Source of the DNA: Fictibacillus fluitans
Lineage (GTDB): Bacteria; Bacillota; Bacilli; Bacillales; Fictibacillaceae
DNA length: 64,000 nt
Assembly (NCBI RefSeq): GCF_030418125.1
Contig: NZ_JAUHTR010000001.1
Span: forward strand, 930,001-994,000
Direction: 5' to 3'
Notes under the pieces: model-generated
Database searches by the model: none
What the model was told of the DNA's origin: nothing
The model's input: the letters and a program-made list of their open reading frames with translations, nothing else
Shown here: one piece after another, positions 34,929 through 44,130 of the stretch
Layout of the letters: the number at the start of each line of letters is the position of its first letter
How positions within the stretch are numbered: position 1 is the first letter of the stretch
Made by a program: the position numbers and the translations under genes

Positions 34929-35816
34929 CTAGAACAATAATGAATATAGAAATACTACAACAGACAATGATACAACAGTGATCAGTACCAGCTTTGTTTT
35001 AAAAGACGATAGCATCATCAATAAATTTTTCATATCAAGCATCGGACCAAACACAAGAAATGCAACGATTGATCCTGTGGAGAAGGTGCTTCGGAAGGAA
35101 GAGGCAATGAAAGCATCAGCTTCAGAGCACAGTGATAAAACAAACGCGAGCCCCATCATAACGAGTGAAGAAGAAGCCTGTCCCTGACCGATGGCAAGAA
35201 GGGTTGAGGTTTTCACATAGGTTTGGACCGCTGCTGCAATCAATGATCCGATTACCAAATATTTACCCATGGAGAAAAATTCTTCAACCGCATGATTCAG
35301 CGTTTCCCCAAGTTTTTGTTTAACGGAAAGCTTTTTATGTGTGTGATGGTGATGCTCTGCTGTAATTTTCAGGCCATCCCCTTTATAAAAGAAAGCAAGA
35401 ATCAACCCGACAGCCACCGAAACAACAACTGCTCCCCCAGCCCGGTATAAGGGCATGGACCAATTGCTTCCAAAAGCAACGTAAGTTGAAAAGAGTACAA
35501 CAGGGTTGATGATAGGACCCGTCAGCATGAAAGCAATTCCGGCATAGATGGGCACCCCTTTTTGCACAAGGCGCCTGACAATCGGCACAATTCCACACTC
35601 ACACGCCGGAAAAAGTGCACCAAGAAACGTTGCGAACAATACGGCAAGCACCGGGTTCCTCGGCATGATTCTCGCCACCTGTTCCTCGGATACGAATATT
35701 TGGATGATGCCGGCAATAAACACCCCTAGCACCACAAAGGGCAATGCTTCAATTAATATGGATATAAAAATGGTATTCATTTGCAAAAAAGATTGCGGCA
35801 ATGATAAAAAGAGCAT
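34929..35816 (-). CDS. DUF318/ArsP-like permease (YcgR-like)
   Basis: A 295-residue membrane protein with about eight helices in two repeats. It has the family motifs FPACECGIVPIVRRLVQKG and LCSEADAFIASSFRS, each with a conserved Cys. A His-rich cytoplasmic loop (AEHHHHTHKK) separates the halves. ArsP relatives export organoarsenicals, but YcgR's substrate is unknown. ATG 35816 follows AGGAGG. It is the first gene of the pair. No Zur or Fur box was seen upstream. Confidence 0.87.
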   Translation of the reverse strand: MLFLSLPQSFLQMNTIFISILIEALPFVVLGVFIAGIIQIFVSEEQVARIMPRNPVLAVLFATFLGALFPACECGIVPIVRRLVQKGVPIYAGIAFMLTGPIINPVVLFSTYVAFGSNWSMPLYRAGGAVVVSVAVGLILAFFYKGDGLKITAEHHHHTHKKLSVKQKLGETLNHAVEEFFSMGKYLVIGSLIAAAVQTYVKTSTLLAIGQGQASSSLVMMGLAFVLSLCSEADAFIASSFRSTFSTGSIVAFLVFGPMLDMKNLLMMLSSFKTKLVLITVVSLSVVVFLYSLLF

Positions 35817-35978
35817 AGCTTGCCTCCTGAATATTAAACTACTGCAGTTACTATACGGCAATTTGGACAAGCCGTCCATATATCCTGTTCCGGAAATTGA
35901 CGCATTCCATTATAGCAACCATCGAAAATGAACAAAAAATTCATGTGAATAATTACACAGAATATACTTTGGAACATT

Positions 35979-36010
35979 AAAAAAACCCGTGATATATAAT
36001 CACGGGCTTC
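35979..36010 (-). terminator. Terminator of siderophore-binding protein gene
   Basis: CCCGTGAT/ATCACGGG stem followed by seven T on the minus strand. Confidence 0.87.
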
Positions 36011-36023
36011 ATTGGTTTCCTAT

Positions 36024-36977
36024 TTATTTCACCAGATACTTCTCAATATCATCAAGCATCAGATTGGCTGCTTTCACGCCTCCTGCTGTATTCCAGATGG
36101 CATCAGATACCTTGTGCACATTGCCTTGTTTCACTGCATTTAAATTTTTCCAGAGCGGGTCACTGGTCCATTCCTTCTCCTGCTTGGTCGCTCCCCCGTC
36201 CCCTTCTTCATAGGTGAAGTAAAATAACACATCTCCATCCATCTGCGGGATTTGTTCTTTCGTTACTTCTGCTGCAAAATCATCCTTGCTTTCCACCTTT
36301 GGACGCTTAAAGCCTAGCTGCTCAAGAATTACACCTGAAAATGAGTTCGTCAGGTAGATGCGGGAAACGCCAGGCATGAAACGGACGACAGAAATTTCCT
36401 TGTTCAGGTTATCTCCGGCCTTTTCACTGATTTCTTTGACACGTTGGTCATAATCACCGATTACTTTATTTCCTTCTTTTTCTTTATTTAATGCTTTGGA
36501 GTACAATTTGAAATTGTTTTTCCAGTTTCCGCGCAAGTCTTCTGCAAAAACAGTAGGTGCGATTTTATTTAATTGATCGTAAACTTTTTCCTGTCTCATT
36601 TTATTTCCAATAATAAGATCCGGTTTAAGTGAGGCGATTTTTTCCAGATTAACCTGGCTTTCGTCGCCGACTACCTCAACACCTTTCATATCACCTTTAA
36701 TGTGGTCATACCATGGATCGCCGAGCCAGGACTTAACCGCTCCAACAGGCTTAACTCCCATTGCCAGCACAGCTTCGGTTCCTTCATTCGTCAGCACAAC
36801 AACGCGTTTCGCGCTTTTTACCTTGGTTGTTCCCATCGCATGCTTAACACTGTATCCTTTGGAATCTTCTCCCGATGATTCTTTTTCGCCGTTGCCTCCG
36901 CAGGCTGCCAGAAGCATAAGCGAAAGAATGGTTATTATCATTCCCCATCTTGAGTATGTAGATTTTGCCGTATTCAA
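36024..36977 (-). CDS. Iron-siderophore ABC transporter, substrate-binding lipoprotein (YfiY-like)
   Basis: A 317-residue lipoprotein with a short basic N-terminus, hydrophobic core and lipobox LLAAC, followed by a type III periplasmic-binding fold (KRVVVLTNEGTEAVLAMGVKPVGA, LKPDLIIG). It captures a hydroxamate-type siderophore outside the membrane for the permease pair on the other strand. The TTG at 36977 lies about seven bases after GGGGGAG and gives a normal signal peptide; ATG 37010 lies inside a Fur-box-like site. The arrangement, divergent from two permeases, is that of B. subtilis yfiY and yfiZ-yfhA. Confidence 0.88.
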   Translation of the reverse strand: MNTAKSTYSRWGMIITILSLMLLAACGGNGEKESSGEDSKGYSVKHAMGTTKVKSAKRVVVLTNEGTEAVLAMGVKPVGAVKSWLGDPWYDHIKGDMKGVEVVGDESQVNLEKIASLKPDLIIGNKMRQEKVYDQLNKIAPTVFAEDLRGNWKNNFKLYSKALNKEKEGNKVIGDYDQRVKEISEKAGDNLNKEISVVRFMPGVSRIYLTNSFSGVILEQLGFKRPKVESKDDFAAEVTKEQIPQMDGDVLFYFTYEEGDGGATKQEKEWTSDPLWKNLNAVKQGNVHKVSDAIWNTAGGVKAANLMLDDIEKYLVK

Positions 36978-36995
36978 ATTCCTTCTCCCCCAATT

Positions 36996-37014
36996 GATAA
37001 TGAATTTCATTTAC
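36996..37014. promoter_or_regulatory. Fur box (proximal to binding-protein gene)
   Basis: GATAATGAATTTCATTTAC matches 14 of 19 positions of the Fur consensus GATAATGATAATCATTATC, 19 bases before the TTG start at 36977. Confidence 0.65.
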
Positions 37015-37059
37015 ACTTAGAATCATACCTGAATTTTAAAATAAATGTCAACTGTAATT

Positions 37060-37078
37060 GATAATGATTTTCAAATTC
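37060..37078. promoter_or_regulatory. Fur box (intergenic)
   Basis: GATAATGATTTTCAAATTC matches 14 of 19 Fur consensus positions, with a perfect first half, midway between the divergent genes. Confidence 0.7.
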
Positions 37079-37140
37079 ATTGACATCCCCCTTTATCTTC
37101 CTTAAACTATAAATTGTAAAATTCTAATTATGAGGTCCTT

Positions 37141-38148
37141 ATGAACGGAGTAATTCAATCATCTAAAATGAAAATCGCCATGTTAGCTTTGGCAGTTCTT
37201 CTATTGGCTGTCTGTATGGCGCTCAGTGTAGTTTTTGGCTACACAAACACAAGCTGGAAATCAGCTGTGGCAGCATTCACTGACTTCAATGGATCCAATC
37301 AGCATCTTATTATACGAAATGCCCGCCTTCCGCGCGCTTTGATCGGTGCGGCAGTAGGAATCTCTCTGGCTTTGGCCGGCGTGCTGCTGCAGGCGGTGAC
37401 ACGGAACCCAATTGCATCCACTGATATTTTTGGTTTAAACGCCGGCGCTGGATTTTTTATCGTCATGGCTGTTTCATTCTTTCACATCAGTTCTCTTCAG
37501 CAATTCACCTGGATTGCGTTTCTCGGTGCCGCTGTGTCGGCGTTAACCGTATACATATTGGGTTCGTCGGGAAGGGGCGGTCTGACACCGGTTAAAATGA
37601 CGTTGGCCGGTGCGGTTATCGCCGCCATGTTTGCCTCTCTTACACAAGGAATGCTGGTGGCCAACCAAAAAGCGCTGGAAGAAGTACTGTTCTGGCTGGC
37701 GGGTTCGATACAGGGCAGAAAACTGGAATTTCTTTATCCGGTTCTTCCTTATCTTTTGATTGCCTGGGCCGGCTCGATGCTGATGTTTCGCCAGCTTAAT
37801 ACCTTTCTGCTTGGTGAAGATGTTGCCAGGAGTCTGGGACAGCGGACACTGCTCTTTAAGATTCTTGCCGGCTTGCTGATTGTTCTTCTGGCCGGTGGAT
37901 CCGTAGCAGTAGCAGGACCCATCAGTTTTATTGGTATTGTTGTCCCTCATTTCGCACGGTATCTTATCGGAAATGACCATCGCTGGGTTATTCCTTTTTC
38001 CGCAATATTCGGCGGAATACTGCTGATAGTGGCAGATATCGGCGCCCGGTATATCGTCCTTCCGGAAGAAGTTCCGGTTGGTGTAATGACCGCCTTGATT
38101 GGTACGCCGTTTTTTATTCATATCGCCCGAAAAGGATCATTTAAATGA
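37141..38148 (+). CDS. Iron-siderophore ABC permease (FecCD family, YfiZ-like)
   Basis: A 335-residue permease with about ten membrane helices. The FecCD signature RLPRALIGAAVGISLALAG and the coupling-loop region EDVARSLGQRT are visible, and the C-terminal EEVPVGVMTALIGTPFFI motif is intact. It forms a heterodimer with the next gene. The stop overlaps the next start by four bases (ATGA). ATG 37141 has only a GAGG site. Confidence 0.92.
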   Translation: MNGVIQSSKMKIAMLALAVLLLAVCMALSVVFGYTNTSWKSAVAAFTDFNGSNQHLIIRNARLPRALIGAAVGISLALAGVLLQAVTRNPIASTDIFGLNAGAGFFIVMAVSFFHISSLQQFTWIAFLGAAVSALTVYILGSSGRGGLTPVKMTLAGAVIAAMFASLTQGMLVANQKALEEVLFWLAGSIQGRKLEFLYPVLPYLLIAWAGSMLMFRQLNTFLLGEDVARSLGQRTLLFKILAGLLIVLLAGGSVAVAGPISFIGIVVPHFARYLIGNDHRWVIPFSAIFGGILLIVADIGARYIVLPEEVPVGVMTALIGTPFFIHIARKGSFK

Positions 38149-39191
38149 GCAAGTATATTACAGCAAGATCCAAAAGGTATTCATATTTAATAGAGAAAAA
38201 GGCCATGTTAACCATTCTTATTCTCCTTCTTGTGACACTTGCCATCATGTCTGTAAGCATCGGGATCGGGGAGCTGTACATCACTCCTCTCGAAGTCATA
38301 CAATCTCTGACCGGGATGGGTAATGGCATTAACGATGTTGTTATTCAGGAATTCAGGCTTCCCCGAATACTAATCGCTGTGATTGCAGGAGCTTCCCTTT
38401 CCCTGGCAGGCGCCATTTTGCAGGGAGTTATCCGGAATCCACTCGCTTCACCAGATATGCTGGGCATAACATCAGGCGCTGGCTTTGCAGCCGTTACATT
38501 TATAACGGTCTTCAGCAATCAAAGCAACAACTTAACCGTCAGCATTGGTTATTTGCCTGTTGCCGCCGTTACCGGCGCATTTATAATGGGGACTGTTGTT
38601 TATCTGCTTGCCTGGAAACGTGGAATATCACCTGTAAGGCTTATTTTGATTGGTGTTGGCCTGATGGCGGCAGCCCAGGCCCTGACAACACTCATGATTG
38701 TACTCGGCCCGATCTACGCCGCTCCCCAGGCTACAATCTGGCTGACCGGCTCGGTTTATGCGACAAACTGGAAAGATGTATACAGTCTCTTGCCCTGGTT
38801 TCTTGTCCTTGCACCACTTTTGTTTACTCTCACCAGAAAATTGAATGTCCAGGAACTTGGCGATGATGTCGCCGCAAGCCTCGGGCATTCAGTGAACAAA
38901 AACCGTTTTATATTGCTGCTGATCAGTACAGCACTGGCCGGATCGGCGGTCGCTTTTACAGGCGCCATCGGATTTGTCGGTTTGATCGGTCCCCATATTG
39001 CCAGGAGGCTGGTTGGCTCTTCCTTCGGCGCTCTGCTTCCTGTATCCGGGTTTCTTGGAGCCATTATTGTATTGCTCGCTGATTTGGCAGGAAGAACACT
39101 ATTTTCACCACTGGAAGTTCCAGCAGGAGTTTTCACCGCAGCCATCGGTGCTCCCTATTTTATTTATCTTCTATCTAAAAATCATGGTTAA
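38145..39191 (+). CDS. Iron-siderophore ABC permease (FecCD family, YfhA-like)
   Basis: A 348-residue partner permease with the same layout. It has [19 protein letters not shown] near residue 80, coupling loop [15 protein letters not shown] and the end motif [20 protein letters not shown]. Translationally coupled to the upstream permease. An ATPase gene follows 11 bases later, which completes the transporter. Confidence 0.92.
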   Translation: MSKYITARSKRYSYLIEKKAMLTILILLLVTLAIMSVSIGIGELYITPLEVIQSLTGMGNGINDVVIQEFRLPRILIAVIAGASLSLAGAILQGVIRNPLASPDMLGITSGAGFAAVTFITVFSNQSNNLTVSIGYLPVAAVTGAFIMGTVVYLLAWKRGISPVRLILIGVGLMAAAQALTTLMIVLGPIYAAPQATIWLTGSVYATNWKDVYSLLPWFLVLAPLLFTLTRKLNVQELGDDVAASLGHSVNKNRFILLLISTALAGSAVAFTGAIGFVGLIGPHIARRLVGSSFGALLPVSGFLGAIIVLLADLAGRTLFSPLEVPAGVFTAAIGAPYFIYLLSKNHG

Positions 39192-39202
39192 GGAGCGATT
39201 TC

Positions 39203-40024
39203 ATGTCCATTCTGCAAACCGAATCTCTAACGTTATCTTACGGAAAAAAACCTGTGATTCAAGACCTGGATCTTTCGATACCAAAAGGGGAAATAACCGT
39301 TTTAATCGGCAGCAACGGCTGTGGAAAGTCCACACTCTTGCGTTCCATGGCACGACTTATGGCACCAGAAACAGGAGCAATTCTCTTAAACGGGAAGAAC
39401 ATAGCCAAACGGTCAACAAAGGAAGTGGCCAAAGAGCTCGCTATTTTGCCTCAGGGACCTGTAGCCCCCGAAGGATTGACCGTGCTTCAGCTTGTGAAAC
39501 AAGGAAGATATCCTTACCAATCATGGCTGAAGCAATGGTCCGCAAAAGACGAAGAAGCCGTTACACGCGCCTTGAAGGCAACCAACATGCTGGAATTTGC
39601 GGAAAGAAATGTTGATTCTCTCTCAGGCGGCCAAAGACAGCGTGCCTGGATTGCCATGACCCTTGCGCAGGGAACAGAAACCATACTTCTTGATGAGCCT
39701 ACTACGTACCTTGACATGACCCACCAGATCGAAATACTTGATTTGCTCTTTGAATTGAATTCCAGGGAAAAACGCACCATTGTTATGGTCCTTCACGATT
39801 TGAACCTGGCCTGCCGCTATGCCCACCATCTCGTGGCGATCCAGAATCATTCGGTAGCCGCACAGGGCTGCCCTGAAGATATCATGAATGAAAAACTGGT
39901 TTCCGATGTTTTTCATATGCCATGCAAAATCATTGAAGATCCATTGTTTGGCACACCGATGTGCATTCCATATGGAAAGGGGCGAATTGCGAAAAATGGC
40001 CTACCCACAGCACAATACGCATAA
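39203..40024 (+). CDS. Iron-siderophore ABC transporter ATPase (YusV/FecE-like)
   Basis: A 273-residue ATPase with Walker [11 protein letters not shown]-loop ILPQGP, signature [10 protein letters not shown], Walker [13 protein letters not shown] and switch His in VLHDLN. It drives the two FecCD permeases. In B. subtilis the equivalent yusV is at a separate locus serving several uptake systems; here it is in the operon. ATG 39203 follows AAGGAG. Confidence 0.93.
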   Translation: MSILQTESLTLSYGKKPVIQDLDLSIPKGEITVLIGSNGCGKSTLLRSMARLMAPETGAILLNGKNIAKRSTKEVAKELAILPQGPVAPEGLTVLQLVKQGRYPYQSWLKQWSAKDEEAVTRALKATNMLEFAERNVDSLSGGQRQRAWIAMTLAQGTETILLDEPTTYLDMTHQIEILDLLFELNSREKRTIVMVLHDLNLACRYAHHLVAIQNHSVAAQGCPEDIMNEKLVSDVFHMPCKIIEDPLFGTPMCIPYGKGRIAKNGLPTAQYA

Positions 40025-40775
40025 TCTTATCGGCTGGTCACTTTCGGAACAGACGGATATCGAAAAACGCTCCAGCTTTAAATTCCATTTTTCAAACGAA
40101 AAGGCGGCCGTTCCCGCGTCCCTCCTATTAGATAGTTCACGAATGCTTTCATATATGGAAACTGTAGGTGACAAAATCGGTTCCAAGGAGCAAAGGGTCA
40201 GTGCCTCCATGTTCTTTAAACGCTATGTTTTCTGTATTCTCACATCTTCTCTATATGCCATGTCGATGCTGAATAAGCAGTTCGACATCCGACTGGAAAA
40301 TGTGGTGATCATTGATGAAGAGGACGATGAAAAAAAGCACAGCTGGCTGCCGTCTTTTTCACTCCAGAACAGCGAAGGAATGCCGATGGCCGGAAACCGG
40401 GAACATTGGAGATCATCGGTCGTTGAAACACTATTTGCAAAAAATATCTCCGTCATGCTGAATCACTTGTCATCGTGCACAAAAGCATCAAAAGCGATGC
40501 TTTGGGAAAATGCATTAATTTATATCTCCTGGCTGTATAACACATGGAAAGACGAGAACCACCCTCCTGAAATTCTGGAACGGCTGGAAGATGACTACCG
40601 CTTTCTTGTGAAACGGGCCGAAGGCTTTCACTTTGGAACAGCTTCTAATCCTTTCAGCAAGTTGGCAATGAGATACGAAGCCCACCAATTTCAGCAGAGA
40701 AAAACTTGCTGCCTGTATTACCGTACAGATGGCGGCACCTGCTGCACTACATGCCCATTAAAAAAAGCCGACTGA
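39996..40775 (+). CDS. FhuF-like siderophore-iron reductase
   Basis: A 259-residue cytoplasmic protein whose C-terminus has Cys238-Cys239, ten residues, Cys250, two residues, Cys253: the C-C-x10-C-x2-C signature of the FhuF [2Fe-2S] ferric reductases. It would release iron from the imported siderophore. The gene overlaps the ATPase gene by 29 bases. An in-frame TTG at 39987, closer to AAAGGGG, is an alternative start. Placement at the end of the uptake operon supports the role. Confidence 0.82.
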   Translation: MAYPQHNTHNLIGWSLSEQTDIEKRSSFKFHFSNEKAAVPASLLLDSSRMLSYMETVGDKIGSKEQRVSASMFFKRYVFCILTSSLYAMSMLNKQFDIRLENVVIIDEEDDEKKHSWLPSFSLQNSEGMPMAGNREHWRSSVVETLFAKNISVMLNHLSSCTKASKAMLWENALIYISWLYNTWKDENHPPEILERLEDDYRFLVKRAEGFHFGTASNPFSKLAMRYEAHQFQQRKTCCLYYRTDGGTCCTTCPLKKAD

Positions 40776-40800
40776 TTATCTGCATATCAGCCGGCTTTTG
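40761..40800 (+). terminator. Terminator of siderophore operon
   Basis: AAAAGCCG...CGGCTTTT stem extended by CTGAT/ATCAG, followed by T-run. Confidence 0.8.
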
Positions 40801-40859
40801 TTTGTATCCTAACTATAATGGGTATCACAAGAATAAAGAGAATGAAGGAGGGCAATCTA

Positions 40860-41156
40860 TTGGTCATTATCTGGATTAGCATTGCAATCGTTGTCGCAGC
40901 ATTGGTCTTCCTTGGGGTCTATGCTGTTAAACTGATGAAATCGAGCAAAACAACCATCGAAAACTTAAACCGTACCACCCAGCTGATGCAGGCGGAAGTA
41001 AACGACGTTACGAATCAAACCACACTGCTCAATGAAAAAACCGAGTATTTGAAATACGATGTATACAATAAAACACAAAGCATCAAAAGTGTAGGTAAAT
41101 CGGCAAAGGAACTGAAAGAAAACACAACAGATTTGTTTAAAACCGTAAAACGATAA
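40860..41156 (+). CDS. DUF948-type membrane-anchored protein (98 aa)
   Basis: A 98-residue protein with an N-terminal membrane helix (LVIIWISIAIVVAALVFLGVY) followed by a long polar coiled coil, the layout of DUF948 proteins such as YtxG. Function unknown; relatives are linked to stress. The TTG at 40860 lies seven bases after AAGGAGGG; upstream ATGs in frame lie before that site. Confidence 0.75.
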   Translation: MVIIWISIAIVVAALVFLGVYAVKLMKSSKTTIENLNRTTQLMQAEVNDVTNQTTLLNEKTEYLKYDVYNKTQSIKSVGKSAKELKENTTDLFKTVKR

Positions 41157-41157
41157 T

Positions 41158-41191
41158 GGCCGCAAGCCCGGTAAGGGGCTGCGGCTTTTAT
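41158..41191. terminator. Bidirectional terminator
   Basis: GCCGCAAGCCC/GGGGCTGCGGC stem followed by TTTT, between convergent genes. Confidence 0.8.
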
Positions 41192-41195
41192 TTGC

Positions 41196-42263
41196 TTAAA
41201 GCTTTACAAGCCCTTCTGCAATCCGCTTATAATCATCGATGAGGCTTTCGACCAGCTGCCTGGCCGGTCTTCTTTTAGCCAGCGGGGCACCTTGCCCTGC
41301 CCATAGCGACATATATTCTCTGTCCCCCCGGCTGCCGGCGGCTTTTCGTAATCCTGAAGTTAATGCATTTTGAATGGGGTATGGAGGGAGATCGTCAATC
41401 GCTTTCATTTCTTCCATAAACCGGTTTGAAATCCCTCGTGCCATTTTGCCGGAAAACGCTTTGGTCAGCCTCAAGTCCGTTTCTTTTGATTCCAGTACAG
41501 CTTTTTTATGCACCGGATGGGCTCCACTTTCTTCTGCTGCTAAAAAGGCAGTACCCAGCTGGACTGCACTCGCCCCGAGAGCTAAAGCCGCAGCCATACC
41601 TCTGGCATCCATAATCCCGCCGGCGGCAATGACCGGAACAGAGACCGCATCAGCAATCAGAGGAATGAGGGCTATTGAGCCGATCAGGGCCTGATCTTCG
41701 CTTCCGATAAATGTCCCTCTATGGCCCCCTGCTTCACTTCCCTGGGCAGCTATAGCATCGATCCCCGCCGCTTCAAGCAGAACAGCCTCTTCCACGGTGG
41801 TAGCAGTCGCAATCGTGATCACGCCTTCTTTTTTCAGCCTGCCGATCATTTCTGCAGTTGGTGCATTAAAAGTAAAACTGATGACCGGCACTTTCTCTTG
41901 AATGACCACATCCAGCTGCTCCTGAAAGTGGGACGTCCATCCGGTAAACGGGGCAGGCCTCTCCATTCCCAGTCTTTCTTTATATCCTTTGAGCATCGCT
42001 TCCATGTTTTCAATCTGTTTTTTGTCAAAGGCAAATTCTTCTGGCAGAAATAGGTTAACCGCAAAGGGCTTTGCTGTCATTTCTTTGATGCTTCTGATCG
42101 CGGCTTTTACGTCTTTAGGCGCCATATAGCCCGCTCCCAGTGTACCTAATCCGCCGGCATTCGAAACTGCTGCTGCAAGCTCTGGCGTTGCCGGACCGCC
42201 AGCCATTCCGGCCTGTACAATGGGGTACCGAATGCCGCACAGCGCAGTAAAAGATTCATTCAT
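41196..42263 (-). CDS. Nitronate monooxygenase (NPD family)
   Basis: A 355-residue FMN TIM barrel. It begins with YPIVQAGMAGGPATPELAAAVSNAGGLGTLG and has the class signature AIAAQGSEAGGHRG with the catalytic-type His, then PVIAAGGIMD and ALGASAVQLGTAFL phosphate-binding segments. It oxidises alkyl nitronates such as propionate-3-nitronate to aldehyde and nitrite. ATG 42263 follows GGAG at nine bases; ATG 42278 abuts an AAAGG. Monocistronic. Confidence 0.9.
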   Translation of the reverse strand: MNESFTALCGIRYPIVQAGMAGGPATPELAAAVSNAGGLGTLGAGYMAPKDVKAAIRSIKEMTAKPFAVNLFLPEEFAFDKKQIENMEAMLKGYKERLGMERPAPFTGWTSHFQEQLDVVIQEKVPVISFTFNAPTAEMIGRLKKEGVITIATATTVEEAVLLEAAGIDAIAAQGSEAGGHRGTFIGSEDQALIGSIALIPLIADAVSVPVIAAGGIMDARGMAAALALGASAVQLGTAFLAAEESGAHPVHKKAVLESKETDLRLTKAFSGKMARGISNRFMEEMKAIDDLPPYPIQNALTSGLRKAAGSRGDREYMSLWAGQGAPLAKRRPARQLVESLIDDYKRIAEGLVKL

Positions 42264-42315
42264 AGCACACCGCTCCATCCTTTATTTTTGTTATGTACTT
42301 CTGTAACAAGTGTAA

Positions 42316-42345
42316 CAAAAAAACACGCCTACTGTCTGCGTGTTT
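42316..42345 (-). terminator. Terminator of small gene 42347
   Basis: AAACACGC/GCGTGTTT stem followed by T-run on the minus strand, overlapping the stop codon. Confidence 0.75.
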
Positions 42346-42526
42346 ACGTTTTCAGAGGATTAAACTGACTATAGACCTGCTCAATCATCCTCTGTATATT
42401 TTCTTGATTGTATCCGCATTCCTTCATGGCTCTCGAAATATAGTAGGCCATATCTTCTTTTTCCTGAGCGCTCCGCATTTTCATAAGCAACTCATTGATT
42501 TTCTTATTCCTGTCCATCTCATTCAA
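42344..42526 (-). CDS. Small hypothetical protein (60 aa)
   Basis: A 60-residue hydrophilic helical protein (NEMDRNKKINELLMKMRS near its start). TTG 42526 follows GGGGGGTGAG; an in-frame GTG (42535) lies within that site and an ATG (42517) is too far. Has its own terminator. Function unknown. Confidence 0.55.
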   Translation of the reverse strand: MNEMDRNKKINELLMKMRSAQEKEDMAYYISRAMKECGYNQENIQRMIEQVYSQFNPLKT

Positions 42527-42572
42527 TATTCTCACCCCCCATTTTTTGTTAACTGTATGACCATAAACAAAG

Positions 42573-42601
42573 AAAAAGACCCATGAGACAGGGTCTTTTC
42601 A
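42573..42601 (-). terminator. Terminator of dedA-like gene
   Basis: AAAAGACCC/GGGTCTTTT stem with an eight-base loop and T-run on the minus strand. Confidence 0.85.
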
Positions 42602-42616
42602 GAGAGCGCTATGATT

Positions 42617-43207
42617 TTATTTTTTTCCCTTTCTTACTTTAAAGACGATGACAACGAACAGGATGACAATGGCGCCGATGGCAATCCCTCTTGTAAAAGG
42701 AGCGGCAATTGTTTTAATGTCTTCCCAGTTGCTTCCGAGCTGGCTGCCCAGATAGATAAACAAAATGGACCAGGGGATGATTGCCAGCAGCGTGTAAATC
42801 GTGAACTTGGAAAATGGCATTTTCGCAATGCCTGCAGGTATTGAAATGGCATGCCGCACTACGGGAATAAAGCGTGCAAAGAAAATAACGCCAGTGCCGT
42901 ATTTCTCAAACCAGCTTTCTGATAAATCGATTTGTTTTTTACTGATCAGAATATATCTTCCGTACTTTTCCAAAAATGGCCGTCCGCCATAATACCCCAT
43001 CCAATATAAAAATAGCTGGGCGATTGTTCCTCCGATCGTTCCGGCAATAACCGATCCGGCAAAACTCAGATGTCCTTGAGAGATGAGGTAGCCAGCATAC
43101 GACAACACCAGCTCACTCGGTATAACCTCTACCATAAGCCCGAGCGCGATTCCAAGATGTCCAAGCCCCACAATCCATTCCAAAAGTGATAATACCATTT
43201 CTTTCAA
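42617..43207 (-). CDS. DedA-family membrane protein (YngC-like)
   Basis: A 196-residue protein with about five hydrophobic helices. It carries the DedA hallmarks E-x-x-x-P-x-E (MVEVIPSE) near residue 27 and the G/FARFIPVVRHAISIPAG motif at about 110-130. DedA proteins act in lipid carrier recycling and membrane homeostasis; some transport undecaprenyl phosphate. The start is probably TTG 43207, seven bases after GGG; ATG 43198 has no site. It follows the crcB pair by 42 bases on the same strand. Confidence 0.88.
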   Translation of the reverse strand: MKEMVLSLLEWIVGLGHLGIALGLMVEVIPSELVLSYAGYLISQGHLSFAGSVIAGTIGGTIAQLFLYWMGYYGGRPFLEKYGRYILISKKQIDLSESWFEKYGTGVIFFARFIPVVRHAISIPAGIAKMPFSKFTIYTLLAIIPWSILFIYLGSQLGSNWEDIKTIAAPFTRGIAIGAIVILFVVIVFKVRKGKK

Positions 43208-43249
43208 TGCTTTTCCCTACTCTCTGTATAATTAATAGCTTGTCCGGTT

Positions 43250-43606
43250 CTACCGGCTGCCCAGCAGGAACCCGGCCAATGCAGCCAGTATGCCGACGAT
43301 GTAAGTGAGTGCCAAATACAGGATCAGCACGTCCCATTGCTTTTTTCGGTAAAATTGTATGTTCTCCAGCTTAAGTGTGGAGAACGTGGTGAACGCCCCC
43401 ATAAATCCTATTCCAAAAAACAGCCGGATAGAATCAGATGGTTCCGTTGCCGTAATCCAGCCAAGGAGAAAGGAGCCTGCAATGTTCACAAACAGCGTTG
43501 CCAGAGGAAAGGAGGTAACCGAGTGTCCTTTCACCCACTGGCTGATTCCAAACCGGAACACAGCACCCCAAAAACCCCCTGCAGCCACAAGCATGATCTG
43601 AATCAA
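43250..43606 (-). CDS. crcB: Fluoride exporter subunit CrcB (second copy)
   Basis: A 118-residue Fluc/CrcB channel subunit with four membrane helices. The conserved GIGFMGAFTTFSTLKLE lines the fluoride pore. In many Bacillaceae two short paralogues form an antiparallel heterodimer, as the tandem pair here suggests. TTG 43606 lies seven bases after GGAGGGG and overlaps the upstream stop by four bases (TTGA). Confidence 0.93.
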   Translation of the reverse strand: MIQIMLVAAGGFWGAVFRFGISQWVKGHSVTSFPLATLFVNIAGSFLLGWITATEPSDSIRLFFGIGFMGAFTTFSTLKLENIQFYRKKQWDVLILYLALTYIVGILAALAGFLLGSR

Positions 43607-43998
43607 GCCGTGTCCCCTCCTTTCGTGACACCGCTGCCTGTACGAAAACCAGCCCAGGACATAAAAAGTCCGCCAATTAAACTGAACAGTATGTAAAAAA
43701 CAGCTGTAACCGTCTGCCCGGAATGGAGGAGCTGAATGTTTTCTACACTAAAGGTGGAAAACGTGGTAAACGAGCCGATTAGACCCGTACCAAAAATCAG
43801 CGAGGTATAAGGATGAACCGATGGTTTTCTTCTGAGCCAAAACGTAAGATAACCGAGTGCAAACGATCCGGCCATGTTGGTCAGAAAGGTTGCAAGCGGA
43901 AATCCGCCTTCCCAGACAAGACCCACCGCGAGGCCCAGACCATAGCGCAGGAGCGCTCCGGCCATACCGGCAATCCCTACCCACATATACAATAGCAC
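43603..43998 (-). CDS. crcB: Fluoride exporter subunit CrcB (first copy)
   Basis: A 131-residue CrcB paralogue with four helices and the motif GTGLIGSFTTFSTFSVE. GTG 43998 lies ten bases after AAAGGA; an in-frame ATG follows four codons later. It is the first gene of the pair. The 37 bases upstream to the nrdB terminator do not contain a fluoride riboswitch. Confidence 0.92.
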   Translation of the reverse strand: MLLYMWVGIAGMAGALLRYGLGLAVGLVWEGGFPLATFLTNMAGSFALGYLTFWLRRKPSVHPYTSLIFGTGLIGSFTTFSTFSVENIQLLHSGQTVTAVFYILFSLIGGLFMSWAGFRTGSGVTKGGDTA

Positions 43999-44035
43999 AA
44001 GCGTTCAGTCCTTTCTCAGATTGGCTCATGTAAAC

Positions 44036-44068
44036 AAAACAGACTCCTGCAGGAAGTCCTGCAGGAGT
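44036..44068 (-). terminator. Terminator of nrd operon
   Basis: Perfect inverted repeat ACTCCTGCAGGA/TCCTGCAGGAGT with two-base loop, followed by TCTGTTTTGTTT on the minus strand. Confidence 0.75.
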
Positions 44069-44130
44069 TCATGATCTCCGTTATTCAGTTTATCATGTTT
44101 GCTTTCAAGAGAACAATACTCACTCATGTT

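Noticed and set aside
44042-44100. Fluoride riboswitch before crcB
   Set aside because: The structure is a perfect two-arm repeat with a T-rich tail, which is the nrdB terminator; the pseudoknotted fluoride aptamer elements are missing.
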